A DNA stretch of 64,000 nucleotides from Bacteroidales bacterium (GTDB taxonomy: Bacteria > Bacteroidota > Bacteroidia > Bacteroidales > Bacteroidaceae): NCBI GenBank assembly GCA_015654535.1, contig JAATGU010000132.1, positions 1-64,000 of the forward strand, read 5' to 3'. Under the pieces are notes generated by a model. It saw nothing but the letters and a program-made list of their open reading frames with translations. It ran no database searches and was not told where the DNA came from. How positions within the stretch are numbered: the first letter of the stretch is position 1; each line of letters begins with the position of its first letter. Positions 44,643 through 53,761 of this stretch are shown in pieces. A program made the translations under genes and the position numbers.

Positions 44643-46006
44643 ATAAAGAGTTGTTGGCTAAATATAATGTCCCCACGCCCCGGTATACTAGTTATCCCCC
44701 GGCAAATTATTTCAATGATCAATTTACGAATGAAGATTTTGAAAGATCGGTGATTGAGTCTAACCGGAGTTTGCCTGAGAATCTTTCCTTTTATATTCAT
44801 ATTCCTTTCTGCAAACATCTTTGTCACTACTGCGGATGTAATTCTTATCCGATGGCAAAGGACGAAGTCGTTGCGGCATATGTGGAAGCGGTGAAAAAAG
44901 AAATTCGAAAGGTGATACCTTTACTTGATAAGAATAGAAGAATATCTCAGATACATTATGGCGGAGGAAGTCCGAGTAGCATTCCGCTTCATTATTTACA
45001 AGAAATCAATGAACTCTTATTGTCCGGCTTTTCGTGTACCGATGTTCCAGAGATTGCTATCGAGTGTCATCCTGCTTATTTGGATGGAAACAATTGGTTG
45101 GAGTTAGTGAAGGCGGGCTTTACCCGTTGCAGCATTGGTGTGCAGGATTTTAATGAGAAGGTGCTGAAGGGAGTAAATAGAAAACCATCGTTACTGGATA
45201 TGGAAACTATTTTTGAATTATTAAGAACGCATGGCATTTCCATTAATCTGGACTTTATCTATGGATTACCCTATCAGTCCGTTGAAAGCTTTGAAGAAAC
45301 CCTTCAAAAGGCGGTTTTATTGAAACCAGATCGCTTGGTAACCTTTTCTTATGCTCATGTACCATGGGTAAACAAAGCACAGTTGATTCTGGAAAAGAAC
45401 GGACTACCTTCTCCTCAGGAGAAGAGTGGAATGTATGATGCCGCCAAACGTATTCTTACTTCGAACGGCTATCAACCTATCGGATTGGATCATTTTGTTT
45501 TACCCGATGATGATCTGAATATTGCGCTTCAATCTGGTCAGCTTCACAGGAACTTTCAGGGATACTGTACACGGAAAACCACCGGTCAGGTATATGCATT
45601 TGGAGTCACCGCCATCAGTCAGCTTTCCATGGCTTACAGTCAGAATACAAAAAATATACCGGAATATATTCAAAAGATGAATGCCGGTGAATTTTCTATC
45701 ATCAAAGGATATGAGCTGAGCCGTGGAGAACAAATTATAAAGGAGGTAGTTACTACCTTGATGTGTAATAATGCCCTTAATTGGAAAGTTTTATCTGACC
45801 ATATCGGGATAGATGTGGATACGATAAAACAGTCGGTCTCTTATACTGAAGAGCGTTTGGCCGAATTTGAAAAAGATGGAATTATCACCTATACACCTGA
45901 AGAATTACGAATTACACCAGAAGGGTTTCTTTTTGTCCGTAATGTGGCTGCGTCCTTTGATCCATTGATGAAAGGAAACACTAAGTTATATTCAAAACCT
46001 GTTTAA
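44639..46006 (+). CDS. hemN: Oxygen-independent coproporphyrinogen III oxidase (HemN)
   Basis: A 455-residue radical SAM enzyme, the length of E. coli HemN. It starts with the family block RYTSYPPANYF. The cluster motif is CX3CX2C with Cys58, Cys62 and Cys65, plus the HemN-specific extra Cys67 (CKHLCHYCGC). It carries GGGSPSSIPLHYL and SIGVQDFNEKVLKGVNR. The full HemN features argue against the haem chaperone HemW. It converts coproporphyrinogen III to protoporphyrinogen IX without oxygen, in the cytoplasm. Its start codon overlaps the permease stop. Confidence 0.94.
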   Translation: MNKELLAKYNVPTPRYTSYPPANYFNDQFTNEDFERSVIESNRSLPENLSFYIHIPFCKHLCHYCGCNSYPMAKDEVVAAYVEAVKKEIRKVIPLLDKNRRISQIHYGGGSPSSIPLHYLQEINELLLSGFSCTDVPEIAIECHPAYLDGNNWLELVKAGFTRCSIGVQDFNEKVLKGVNRKPSLLDMETIFELLRTHGISINLDFIYGLPYQSVESFEETLQKAVLLKPDRLVTFSYAHVPWVNKAQLILEKNGLPSPQEKSGMYDAAKRILTSNGYQPIGLDHFVLPDDDLNIALQSGQLHRNFQGYCTRKTTGQVYAFGVTAISQLSMAYSQNTKNIPEYIQKMNAGEFSIIKGYELSRGEQIIKEVVTTLMCNNALNWKVLSDHIGIDVDTIKQSVSYTEERLAEFEKDGIITYTPEELRITPEGFLFVRNVAASFDPLMKGNTKLYSKPV

Positions 46007-46019
46007 AAAAATACGCCTT

Positions 46020-47393
46020 ATGAAAGATAAAGAGGTCGATGTGGTTGTTATCGGTGCCGGAATTACGGGACTTGTCACGGCATTTTTGTTGATAAAGAAA
46101 GGAAAGAAAGTGCTTCTTTTGGAAAAGAATGCTAAAGTGGGCGGGCAGATGGAAACCATTAGAGAGGATGGCTTTGTCTTTGAATCGGGTCCCAATACAG
46201 GAGTTGTTTCCAATGCCGACGTAGTAGAACTGTTTCAGATGCTTCAATCCCGTTGTTCACTGGAAGCGGCCCGCAAAGAGGCTAATATACGTCTCATTTG
46301 GAAAAACGGCACGTTTCATGCTTTACCTTCCGGTTTGCTTTCTGCAATAAAGACTCCTTTGTTTACTTGGAATGATAAAATCCGCATCCTCTTTGAACCA
46401 CTTCGTAAAAAAGGGGATGACCCTTTTGAAAGTGTAGGAAGTCTGACTCGTCGTCGACTTGGAAAATCTTTTTTAGATTATGCGGTTGATCCTTTTATCT
46501 CGGGTATTTATGCCGGAGATCCAAATAAACTAGTCACTCGTTTTGCTCTTCCCAAACTCTATAACTTGGAACAAAATTACGGAAGTTTTATCCGTGGAGC
46601 GATAAAAAAAGCATCCGAACCAAAGACTGATCGTGACCGTATGGCTACCAAAGAAGTTTTTTCCGTATCAGGAGGTTTTGAAAATCTTGCGCAAGCACTT
46701 TCCGATGAGATTAAATCAGAAAATATCCGTTTGTCGGTTAGCCAGATAGATATTCACCCTGCTGATAATGGCTGGGAAACTATTTTACCCGATAGCGAAG
46801 AAAGCATTCATTCCCGTTATGTCGTCTCTACCGCGGCAGCTTATGCTTTGCCCTCTCTTTTTCCTTTTATCGCCAAAGAAGAAATGGAGTCGATCAGCAA
46901 TCTACATTATGCTCCGGTTATTCAGATAGGGGTAGGGATAAAAGAATCCAACGGGCATGTGCCTAATGCTTTTGGCGGATTGATTCCGTCTTGTGAAAAA
47001 CAGAAAATGCTGGGAATATTGTTTCCTTCCTCCTGTTTTTCTCATCGTTGTCCCGAAGGAGGTGGCACACTTTCCTTTTTTATCGGAGGAAGTAAACATC
47101 CTGAATACTTATCTTATACAGATGAGGTTTTAAAGCAATTAGTGAAAGAGGAATTGCACAATATGCTGAACTTTCCCGTCGATTATTCTCCTGAGAAGAT
47201 TAAGATATTCCGCCATACACAAGCCATCCCCCAGTATGAGGCGGACAGTGAACAAAGATTGGCAAGCTTAGAAAATATTCAGCGACAATACCAAGGGCTG
47301 ATTTTGGCCGGAGGAATCAGGGACGGCATTGGCATGGCTGATCGCATTAAACAAGCAACTAAGATTGCTGAAGAAATAGAGAATCTAATATAA
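46020..47393 (+). CDS. hemG: Protoporphyrinogen oxidase (HemG/HemY type)
   Basis: A 457-residue FAD-dependent protoporphyrinogen oxidase. It has an N-terminal dinucleotide fold (VVVIGAGITGLVTAFLLIKKG ... LLLEKNAKVGGQM), the middle block SVGSLTRRRLGKSFLDYAVDPF and the C-terminal FAD block LILAGGIRDGIGMADRI. It oxidises protoporphyrinogen IX to protoporphyrin IX; relatives in Gram-positives act on coproporphyrinogen. It begins 13 bases after hemN. Both genes catalyse consecutive steps, but hemA-hemE genes and hemH are not in this window. Confidence 0.92.
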   Translation: MKDKEVDVVVIGAGITGLVTAFLLIKKGKKVLLLEKNAKVGGQMETIREDGFVFESGPNTGVVSNADVVELFQMLQSRCSLEAARKEANIRLIWKNGTFHALPSGLLSAIKTPLFTWNDKIRILFEPLRKKGDDPFESVGSLTRRRLGKSFLDYAVDPFISGIYAGDPNKLVTRFALPKLYNLEQNYGSFIRGAIKKASEPKTDRDRMATKEVFSVSGGFENLAQALSDEIKSENIRLSVSQIDIHPADNGWETILPDSEESIHSRYVVSTAAAYALPSLFPFIAKEEMESISNLHYAPVIQIGVGIKESNGHVPNAFGGLIPSCEKQKMLGILFPSSCFSHRCPEGGGTLSFFIGGSKHPEYLSYTDEVLKQLVKEELHNMLNFPVDYSPEKIKIFRHTQAIPQYEADSEQRLASLENIQRQYQGLILAGGIRDGIGMADRIKQATKIAEEIENLI

Positions 47394-47432
47394 ATAGTAG
47401 GTATTTGATTCAATTGACTAAAGAAAGTAAAC

Positions 47433-47646
47433 AGTCACGCAGTCACGCGAAAAAGATATAAAGTACTAATAATAAATGAAATACAAGCGCGTGACTTCCA
47501 AAAAGAAGTCACGCGCTTGTACGCAAGTCACGCGCTTTTGATATCGTAGTTATTACCCTGTCCACCCCCATGTAGGGCTCTCGTATATCCGGGTGGAGAA
47601 TATGAGTAGATCCAGGTGTAGGAAACGGGTATACCCGGGTGGACAG
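47433..47646. repeat. Repeat-rich intergenic block (AGTCACGCG and GGGTGGA elements)
   Basis: The 364-base gap after hemG holds two repeat types. AGTCACGC(G) occurs as direct copies at 47433, 47441, 47507 and 47526 and once inverted at about 47488. One pair forms a perfect 17-bp hairpin (47482-47498 and 47505-47521, loop CAAAAA). From 47558 to 47646 a second block has CTGTCCACCC and its complement GGGTGGACAG at the ends with more GGGTGGA/CAGGTGTAGG copies between. The remaining bases up to 47757 show no gene or clear promoter. It is richer in G+C than its surroundings. Confidence 0.8.
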
Positions 47647-47757
47647 AAGGATATTTAAATAATAAATAAATTAAAACAATAGGACTGTTTTCTATAATGA
47701 AAAGTTTAGTGAACTAAATGGGCTCTTATTCTGTTTTTTATTAGAAAAAAGAAGATC

Positions 47758-48021
47758 ATGGAATATACAATCACACACAATCAAAATGCCTGTAGATTTG
47801 AAACAACTGTTGAAGGGAATGTGGCTTATGTACAGTATATACCTTTTATTGGTGGGCTAGACTTTACTCATACTTGGGTACCTAAAAAATTGGAAGGTAA
47901 AGGAATAGCTTCGGCATTAGTAAAATATGGAATGGACTATGCACGCGATAATAATTTAAAGGTAATCCCTACTTGTAGTTATGTTAAAGCTTTCCTACTT
48001 AGGCATACTGAGTATAAATAA
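47758..48021 (+). CDS. Small GNAT-family N-acetyltransferase-like protein (COG2388 type)
   Basis: An 87-residue short GNAT protein. It has YIPFIGGLDFTHTWVPKKLEGKGIASALVKYGMDYARDN, of which the stretch EGKGIASALV is the acetyl-CoA pyrophosphate loop, and the conserved PTCSYV near the end. These mini-GNATs lack the N-terminal part of full acetyltransferases. Substrate and role are unknown. It is alone between the repeat block and the CDF transporter. Confidence 0.85.
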   Translation: MEYTITHNQNACRFETTVEGNVAYVQYIPFIGGLDFTHTWVPKKLEGKGIASALVKYGMDYARDNNLKVIPTCSYVKAFLLRHTEYK

Positions 48022-48076
48022 GGTTTTATCTCTTAATGTTTTTGCACAAAACAGAATGTAAAGTTTAAAATAAAAG

Positions 48077-48084
48077 TATCTTTG
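48077..48084 (+). promoter_or_regulatory. -7 element (TATCTTTG) for the CDF transporter gene
   Basis: An exact TAnnTTTG 34 bases before the ATG at 48119. Confidence 0.6.
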
Positions 48085-48118
48085 CTTTTTCATTTTATAT
48101 ACTTTATGTTACCATTCA

Positions 48119-49105
48119 ATGAAAGAAGATACTTTTAAACAAAAAGTACAGGGATGGATTGTTTCATTCTCTTTACTTATTTTAATTGGAAAGTTTATAG
48201 CTTTCTATCTCACTAACTCTGTAGGAATCCTAACAGATGCTATGGAAAGCATTGTGAATGTGGTAGCCGGACTCATCAGTTTTTTTAGTTTAAGATATGC
48301 GGCTAAGCCTAAAGATAAGGAACATCCTTTTGGTCATGGAAAAATTGAATTAATTTCTGCTTCTATTGAGGCCTTGCTTATTATAATGGCAGGTGGATTA
48401 ATTGTCTTTGAAGGTTTCAAACGCCTTTTTGAACCGGCTGTTATTGGTCAGTTGGATATTGGTATTGCAGTGATTATTGTTGCTGGAATCATGAATTATG
48501 TAATGGGATGGTATAGTATTCGTGTAGGGAAAAAATATGATTCAATTGCGTTGGTAGCCGGAGGAAAACATTTACAATCAGATACTTATTCTACGGTGGG
48601 ACTTGTGACCGGACTTATTCTGCTCTACTTCACAGGCCTTGGATGGATTGATAGTACGCTGGCATTAATCTTTGGTTCAGTAATTTTGATTACTGGTATC
48701 CTCATCCTGAGAAAGACGGTGGCCAACTTGATGGATAAGGCTGATGATGTAATTCTGCATAAAATGTTGCAAGCTATATTGAATAATAGAAAACCTGAAT
48801 GGGTGGATATTCATAATATGAAAATAATAAAATACGGCAGCTATTTATTTGTGGATTGTGATCTAACTTTGCCATGGTTTTATAATACTATAGAAGGACA
48901 TCATGCTTGTGAAGAACTAAGAAGTATTCTTTCTGCAGAATATTCTGATCGCGTGTTAGTTACCACACATTCTGATCCTTGTTGGGAGAAACATTGTAAT
49001 CATTGCCAGATGATAGATTGTATTTATAGAAAAACTCCTTTTGTTGCGGCTCTGAATTTAACATTGGAAGAGCTCACTGCTAGTGATGAAGAACGAAAAG
49101 AATAG
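48119..49105 (+). CDS. Cation diffusion facilitator (CDF) metal exporter
   Basis: A 328-residue CDF transporter with six helices. Metal-site residues are in GILTDAMESIVN (Asp40), EHPFGHGKIE (His69, His73) and the later LQSDTYSTVG. A cytoplasmic C-terminal domain follows. It should expel zinc, iron or another divalent metal with protons. The C-terminus has an unusual Cys/His cluster (HSDPCWEKHCNHCQMIDC) that could bind or sense metal. It has its own promoter. Confidence 0.92.
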   Translation: MKEDTFKQKVQGWIVSFSLLILIGKFIAFYLTNSVGILTDAMESIVNVVAGLISFFSLRYAAKPKDKEHPFGHGKIELISASIEALLIIMAGGLIVFEGFKRLFEPAVIGQLDIGIAVIIVAGIMNYVMGWYSIRVGKKYDSIALVAGGKHLQSDTYSTVGLVTGLILLYFTGLGWIDSTLALIFGSVILITGILILRKTVANLMDKADDVILHKMLQAILNNRKPEWVDIHNMKIIKYGSYLFVDCDLTLPWFYNTIEGHHACEELRSILSAEYSDRVLVTTHSDPCWEKHCNHCQMIDCIYRKTPFVAALNLTLEELTASDEERKE

Positions 49106-49202
49106 ATAATTTTAAGTTTAAGGAAGTAAAAAAACAAACTAGTAAGGGTGTATTCTATTTATAAATTTATTTAATGGAATTTTTATTTATCATATTTATA
49201 CT

Positions 49203-49210
49203 TATATTTG
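49203..49210 (+). promoter_or_regulatory. -7 element (TATATTTG) for the DUF6051-like gene
   Basis: An exact TAnnTTTG 28 bases before the ATG at 49239 and only 13 before an alternative ATG at 49224, which favours the later start. Confidence 0.5.
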
Positions 49211-49238
49211 CTAAAAATATAGAATGGAGATGATTAAT

Positions 49239-50453
49239 ATGAAATACATTGATTTACATACCAAGCTTAAAGAGTTAATTAACTATGAAAGTGATGAGAT
49301 TAAAATTGATGATTCTGTAATTGTCCGTAATTTTAATTTTGAGTCCCAATTTACAGATATATTGCCAGGAGGAGCTTTCAACCATGATACTTATGAGTAT
49401 TGTTCGTCTACTGACCCCGATTATGAACCGGATATTATTCAAAAAATGCTCAATATGAGTGATGCTCAGATTCCTGAGAATATTCATTTTCGCTATCATT
49501 TGTTTCGTCCTGCAGGCAATGAAAAGGTAAAAGGTGTTATTTTGTTGTTTCATGGATTTAATGAAAAACATTGGGCAAAGTATTTTACCTGGGCTAAAAC
49601 GTTGATTGATAAAACAGGAAAAGCAGTACTGCTCTTTCCAATTGCTTTTCACATGAATCGTGCTCCGCTGAGTTGGAGTGATTCTCACCAAATGTATGCC
49701 ATCAGCCAGCAACGAAAGAAGAGACATCCTGAAGTGATCTGTTCTACTCTTTCTAATGTAGCGATTAGCACTCGGTTGCATAATAAACCTCAACGCTTTA
49801 TTTGGTCAGGTTTACAAACCTATTATGATGCTATTGCTTTGGTGGAAAGCATAAAAGCGAATCAACATTCGGATATAGCTTCCGATGCATCCATTGATTT
49901 TTTTTCTTATTCCATTGGTAGTCTATTGGCTCAGATTCTGATGATGACAAATAAAAACGGCTATTTCTCTCACTCCCGGCTATGTATGTTTTGTGGTGGG
50001 GCAGTGTTTAATCGCCTTTCTCCCGTATCCAAATTTATATTGGATAGTGAAGCAAATGTGAGCCTTTATTCTTTTGTAGTGGAACACCTTGAAAGTCATA
50101 TGAAGCGTGATGAACTACTTTGCACTTATTTAAGTTTCTCTCATCCAGAAGGAGTAAACTTTCGTAGTATGCTTAATTATAAAGAATTTACAGAATTTAG
50201 GGAAGCTATTTTTCTTAGTATGCATAGTCGTATATATGCGGTTACATTAGAAAAAGATAGGGTGGTTCCGGCTTATGAAGTGATTAATACTTTGCAAGGA
50301 GAAAAGCGGGATATTCCTATTGAAGTAGATATTTTAGACTTCCCGTATGCTTATAAACATGAAGACCCATTTCCCGCACTGACTTCCATAGCCGATGCGG
50401 TAGATGAGGCATTCAATAATACTTTTTATAAAATGTGCAATTTCTTAAAGTAG
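49239..50453 (+). CDS. DUF6051-like alpha/beta-hydrolase-fold protein
   Basis: A 404-residue cytoplasmic protein with the elements of an alpha/beta hydrolase: oxyanion region LLFHGFNEKHW, nucleophile elbow SYSIGSLLA, acid candidate LEKDRVVPAYEV and a late His in YAYKHEDPF. The fold assignment is from these motifs; I believe it belongs to DUF6051 and know no substrate. The start MKYIDLH at 49239 is preferred for its distance from the -7 element. It converges with the NlpE-like gene. Confidence 0.7.
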   Translation: MKYIDLHTKLKELINYESDEIKIDDSVIVRNFNFESQFTDILPGGAFNHDTYEYCSSTDPDYEPDIIQKMLNMSDAQIPENIHFRYHLFRPAGNEKVKGVILLFHGFNEKHWAKYFTWAKTLIDKTGKAVLLFPIAFHMNRAPLSWSDSHQMYAISQQRKKRHPEVICSTLSNVAISTRLHNKPQRFIWSGLQTYYDAIALVESIKANQHSDIASDASIDFFSYSIGSLLAQILMMTNKNGYFSHSRLCMFCGGAVFNRLSPVSKFILDSEANVSLYSFVVEHLESHMKRDELLCTYLSFSHPEGVNFRSMLNYKEFTEFREAIFLSMHSRIYAVTLEKDRVVPAYEVINTLQGEKRDIPIEVDILDFPYAYKHEDPFPALTSIADAVDEAFNNTFYKMCNFLK

Positions 50454-50473
50454 AGATATTCTGGCTCGATTAT

Positions 50474-50950
50474 TTACTTCTTTAGATTGAGCACATATTT
50501 TTTCCACGTAGTCGTTTTTTCCATTGTCTGAGATAGCATAATAATACTGTCTCCTTCTACAAGATAATAACTTATTTCCTTATTTTTCTGAGGAGTAAAT
50601 TCCCATACAGTGTCTTTTTTGTTTGCCTTTGTGCCGTGAATGGTTTTAAAGGTTCCTCTGGATACATATGTAATGTCTTTTCCTTCGTTCCCTTCAATGT
50701 AAGTTCTCAGCAATTCATAGCTGCCTTCTTCACTTTTTTCCTGCTTTTTCACGGTTAATGTGTATCGAAGCCCTTTTCCCTCAGACGGAAGTAAACCTTC
50801 AAAGGTTTTAGTTTGTAGTTTGCCCAAAGCAGGATTCAGATTCATTTCTGTACTGTCTTTTGCCAATCCGTTAGCGGTTGCTGTGTCTTTTGTTTTTTGT
50901 TGACAAGACACCATAGCCCCAAGGGCTAAAATAAGGAGTAATTTTCTCAT
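50474..50950 (-). CDS. NlpE-like lipoprotein
   Basis: A 158-residue lipoprotein (lipobox LGAMVSC). Its N-terminal NlpE-type beta-barrel contains KTFEGLLPSEGKGLRYTLTV and TYVSRGTFKTIHG. NlpE in E. coli senses surface or copper stress through Cpx; here only the N-terminal domain is present and no Cpx genes are nearby, so the role is open. It follows the CNNM/CorC gene by 29 bases on the same strand. Confidence 0.8.
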   Translation of the reverse strand: MRKLLLILALGAMVSCQQKTKDTATANGLAKDSTEMNLNPALGKLQTKTFEGLLPSEGKGLRYTLTVKKQEKSEEGSYELLRTYIEGNEGKDITYVSRGTFKTIHGTKANKKDTVWEFTPQKNKEISYYLVEGDSIIMLSQTMEKTTTWKKYVLNLKK

Positions 50951-50979
50951 AATGAATAATTAATGTGATAAAATTAGTT

Positions 50980-52257
50980 TTATTTAATAACAACTAGGAG
51001 TTTGTCTACTCTTCCGTTATCCATATCCACGACTTCGAACTGCAAATTATGATAGGTAAAAGTTTCGCCTGCACGAGGTATACGTCCAATGAAAAACATA
51101 GCCATACCTCCCAGCGTAGTAAAGTCTTCATTCTCGAGGTCATCATAGAACATAATTCCCATCTCCTCCATAAAATCACCAATGTTCATAGATGCTTCTA
51201 CTAAATAAGAACCATCTTGCCGTTTTATAATAGGTTCTTCTTCCACTTCGTTTTCTTCAAGAATATCTCCGAAAATACTTTCTGTAAGGTCATGCAGAGT
51301 GATAATACCTTCTGTACCGCCATATTCATTGACCACTACTCCAAACTTATTTTTATTTTTCTTGAATAGTTCTAGTACTTTTTTAGCATAAAGACTTTCG
51401 GGAATAAAAAGCGGTGGCTGTGAGATACTTTTTAAATCGAACGGGCGGTCGTTTCCAATCATTGAAATAATGTCTTTGACCGATACTACTCCGATAACCT
51501 CATCCTGCGAATTGTCTGAGAGCAGATACTTACTGAAATGCTTTTGATCGATAATGTCCAGTACCTCTTTTTGAGTATAGTCAGTATGAAGAGATACTGT
51601 GTCTGTACGGTGTGTCATCAGTTCGTTGGCTCGCTTATCGGCAAAGCGAAATACATCTCTAAGCATTTCTGTTTCGTTTTTATCAATTACTCCTTGCTCC
51701 GAACTTTGATGAAGAATCATCTTCAGTTCTTCCTGAGTAATAGAGCGTACATGTCCTTTTATTCCAAGCATTCTATTCATCAGTCTTGTGGAGAAACTCA
51801 GTAGATATACCAAAGGATAAGAAATTTTGGTGATTATCGACATAAAGGGGCTTAGTTTTGTTGCTATTTTTTCTGGATTGGACAATGCGATGGATTTAGG
51901 AACTAACTCTCCGATAATAAGGGATAAATAGGTAATAACAGCTATTACGATAATAAAAGAAAGGCTTTTTGCATAAGGTCCCAAGCCAGGGATCATCTCA
52001 AAATAAGGAGTTACGCTATCGGCGATGGCTACTCCACCAAAAGCACCGGATATAATGCCAATTAGAGTTATACCTATTTGGATAGTAGAAAAGAACTTTT
52101 CTGGCTCTTTTAGTTGTTTTAGTACACTTTTAGCCGATAAATTACCTCTGTTTGCAAGTGTCTCCAATCGGGCTTTACTAGATGATACCAATGCAATTTC
52201 GTACATGGCAAAGATTCCGTTGAGCATTAAGAGAAGCAAAATAATTACAAATTCCAT
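50980..52257 (-). CDS. CNNM/CorC (HlyC) family transporter-associated protein
   Basis: A 425-residue protein with the full family layout: DUF21/CNNM transmembrane domain (FVIILLLLMLNGIFAMYEIALVS, LIIGELVPKSIALSNPEKIA), two CBS domains (VIGVVSVKDIISMI, VVNEYGGTEGIITLHDL) and a C-terminal CorC_HlyC domain (FTTLGGMAMFFIGRIPRAGE). Members are implicated in magnesium or other divalent cation efflux; 'hemolysin' in older names is not meant literally. The start is at 52257, and the next gene is divergent. Confidence 0.92.
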   Translation of the reverse strand: MEFVIILLLLMLNGIFAMYEIALVSSSKARLETLANRGNLSAKSVLKQLKEPEKFFSTIQIGITLIGIISGAFGGVAIADSVTPYFEMIPGLGPYAKSLSFIIVIAVITYLSLIIGELVPKSIALSNPEKIATKLSPFMSIITKISYPLVYLLSFSTRLMNRMLGIKGHVRSITQEELKMILHQSSEQGVIDKNETEMLRDVFRFADKRANELMTHRTDTVSLHTDYTQKEVLDIIDQKHFSKYLLSDNSQDEVIGVVSVKDIISMIGNDRPFDLKSISQPPLFIPESLYAKKVLELFKKNKNKFGVVVNEYGGTEGIITLHDLTESIFGDILEENEVEEEPIIKRQDGSYLVEASMNIGDFMEEMGIMFYDDLENEDFTTLGGMAMFFIGRIPRAGETFTYHNLQFEVVDMDNGRVDKLLVVIK

Positions 52258-52447
52258 TTGTGAGTTTAAATGTTTATCTGCGAATTTAGGAGTTTATTTT
52301 CTTTTTTGCAACAGTTAGTCGCTTTTCTTATCTAAATTATTTTGTAGATAGAAGATAGATGGAAGCCTATTGATTAAAATCGTACGGAATATTTAAAAAA
52401 TACACCATTTTTATTAAAAAGTAGACAGGTATCTGAAACAGAGTCTC

Positions 52448-52455
52448 TATTTTTG
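52448..52455 (+). promoter_or_regulatory. -7 element (TATTTTTG) for the pectin locus
   Basis: An exact TAnnTTTG 40 bases before the GH105 start codon. It is probably the first promoter of the pectin utilization locus. Confidence 0.55.
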
Positions 52456-52495
52456 CATGTGAAAGAGATAAATCTAAAACCAAAAAGAAAAAACA

Positions 52496-53689
52496 ATGAT
52501 TAAAACAATTTGCAGAGTATTCTTTGTCGGTGCTTTTTTTTGTGCGTCAACAGTCTTTGCTCAGGAAAAAGTCTCAGATAAGTTACCGTGGTCAGTGCGT
52601 ATGTCTGAATCCGAAATGATTCGTTGTCCCCAATCATGGCAATTGGATTTTCAACCAAAGCCAAAATGGGATTATTGCCATGGTCTGGAGTTGGGAGCAA
52701 TGCTTAATGTATATGAACAATATGGTGATAAAAAGTTTTTTAACTATGCATTGGCATATGCCGATACAATGACTAATGAAGATGGAAGTATTAAAACTTA
52801 TAAACTTTCTGAATTAAGTTTAGATCGCATAAATACTGGTAAATTCTTTTTTCGCATCTATAAACAAACCAAAAATGAAAAATATAAAAAGGCATTGGAT
52901 TTATTAAGAAGTCAGCTCGATAGTCAACCTCGTACCCGAGAAGGTGGTTTTTGGCATAAGAAGATTTATCCTCATCAAATGTGGCTGGATGGAATCTATA
53001 TGGCATCCCCTTTCTATGCTGAATATGCTTTTCGTAACAATCGTCCACAGGATTATGCAGATGTGATTAGACAATTTGTGGTGATTGCCCGTCATACATA
53101 TGATCCGGTTAACGGGCTTTATCGTCATGCCTGGGATGAAAGTCGTGAACAGAAATGGGCTGATAAGAAAACTGGCCAGAGTGCTCATTGTTGGGGTAGG
53201 GCAATGGGATGGTATGCTATGGCACTAGTAGATGCACTTGATTTTATTCCTAAAAATGAATCCGGACGAGATTCTATGTTGAATATTCTAAATAATGTGG
53301 CTACTCAGATTAAAAAAAATCAAGATAAGAAAAGTGGTCTTTGGTATCAGGTGATTGATAGAAGTGGAGATAAAGGAAATTACCTGGAGTCTTCTTGTTC
53401 GGCAATGTTTGTTTATACGTTGTATAAAGCTATTCGTATGGGATATATTAATGCCTCTTATTCAAAGGTAGCGGAAACAGGATATAAAGGAATACTTAAC
53501 CGCTTTATAGAAGTTGATAAGAATGGTCTGGTTTCTATAACTAAAGCTTGTGCTGTCGCAGGCTTGGGAGGTGAAGTTTATCGATCAGGAGATTATGATT
53601 ACTATATTAATGAGAAAATTCGTACGAATGATCCCAAGGCTGTTGGTCCGTTTATTCTGGCGAGTTTGGAACGGGAACAATTATATTGA
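52496..53689 (+). CDS. GH105 unsaturated rhamnogalacturonyl/galacturonyl hydrolase
   Basis: A 397-residue exported protein (signal peptide MIKTICRVFFVGAFFCASTVFA). It shows the GH105 core: WDYCHGLELGAMLNVYEQYG, PHQMWLDGIYMASPFYAEYA with the catalytic Asp, and SAHCWGRAMGWYAMALVDAL. GH105 enzymes remove the unsaturated uronic acid left at the non-reducing end by pectate or rhamnogalacturonan lyases. With two pectinesterase-containing genes nearby, a homogalacturonan-derived substrate is likely. First gene of the pectin locus. Confidence 0.92.
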   Translation: MIKTICRVFFVGAFFCASTVFAQEKVSDKLPWSVRMSESEMIRCPQSWQLDFQPKPKWDYCHGLELGAMLNVYEQYGDKKFFNYALAYADTMTNEDGSIKTYKLSELSLDRINTGKFFFRIYKQTKNEKYKKALDLLRSQLDSQPRTREGGFWHKKIYPHQMWLDGIYMASPFYAEYAFRNNRPQDYADVIRQFVVIARHTYDPVNGLYRHAWDESREQKWADKKTGQSAHCWGRAMGWYAMALVDALDFIPKNESGRDSMLNILNNVATQIKKNQDKKSGLWYQVIDRSGDKGNYLESSCSAMFVYTLYKAIRMGYINASYSKVAETGYKGILNRFIEVDKNGLVSITKACAVAGLGGEVYRSGDYDYYINEKIRTNDPKAVGPFILASLEREQLY

Positions 53690-53761
53690 AAAGTGTAAAT
53701 TAATGCCCCATATTCCACTTTTTTGATTCAAATAATTGATTAGTAATAAAATAAAGTAATT

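Noticed and set aside
47433..47534. Short repeats that could suggest a CRISPR array
   Set aside because: Units are only 8-9 bases, unevenly spaced and partly inverted, with no spacers of constant length and no cas genes.
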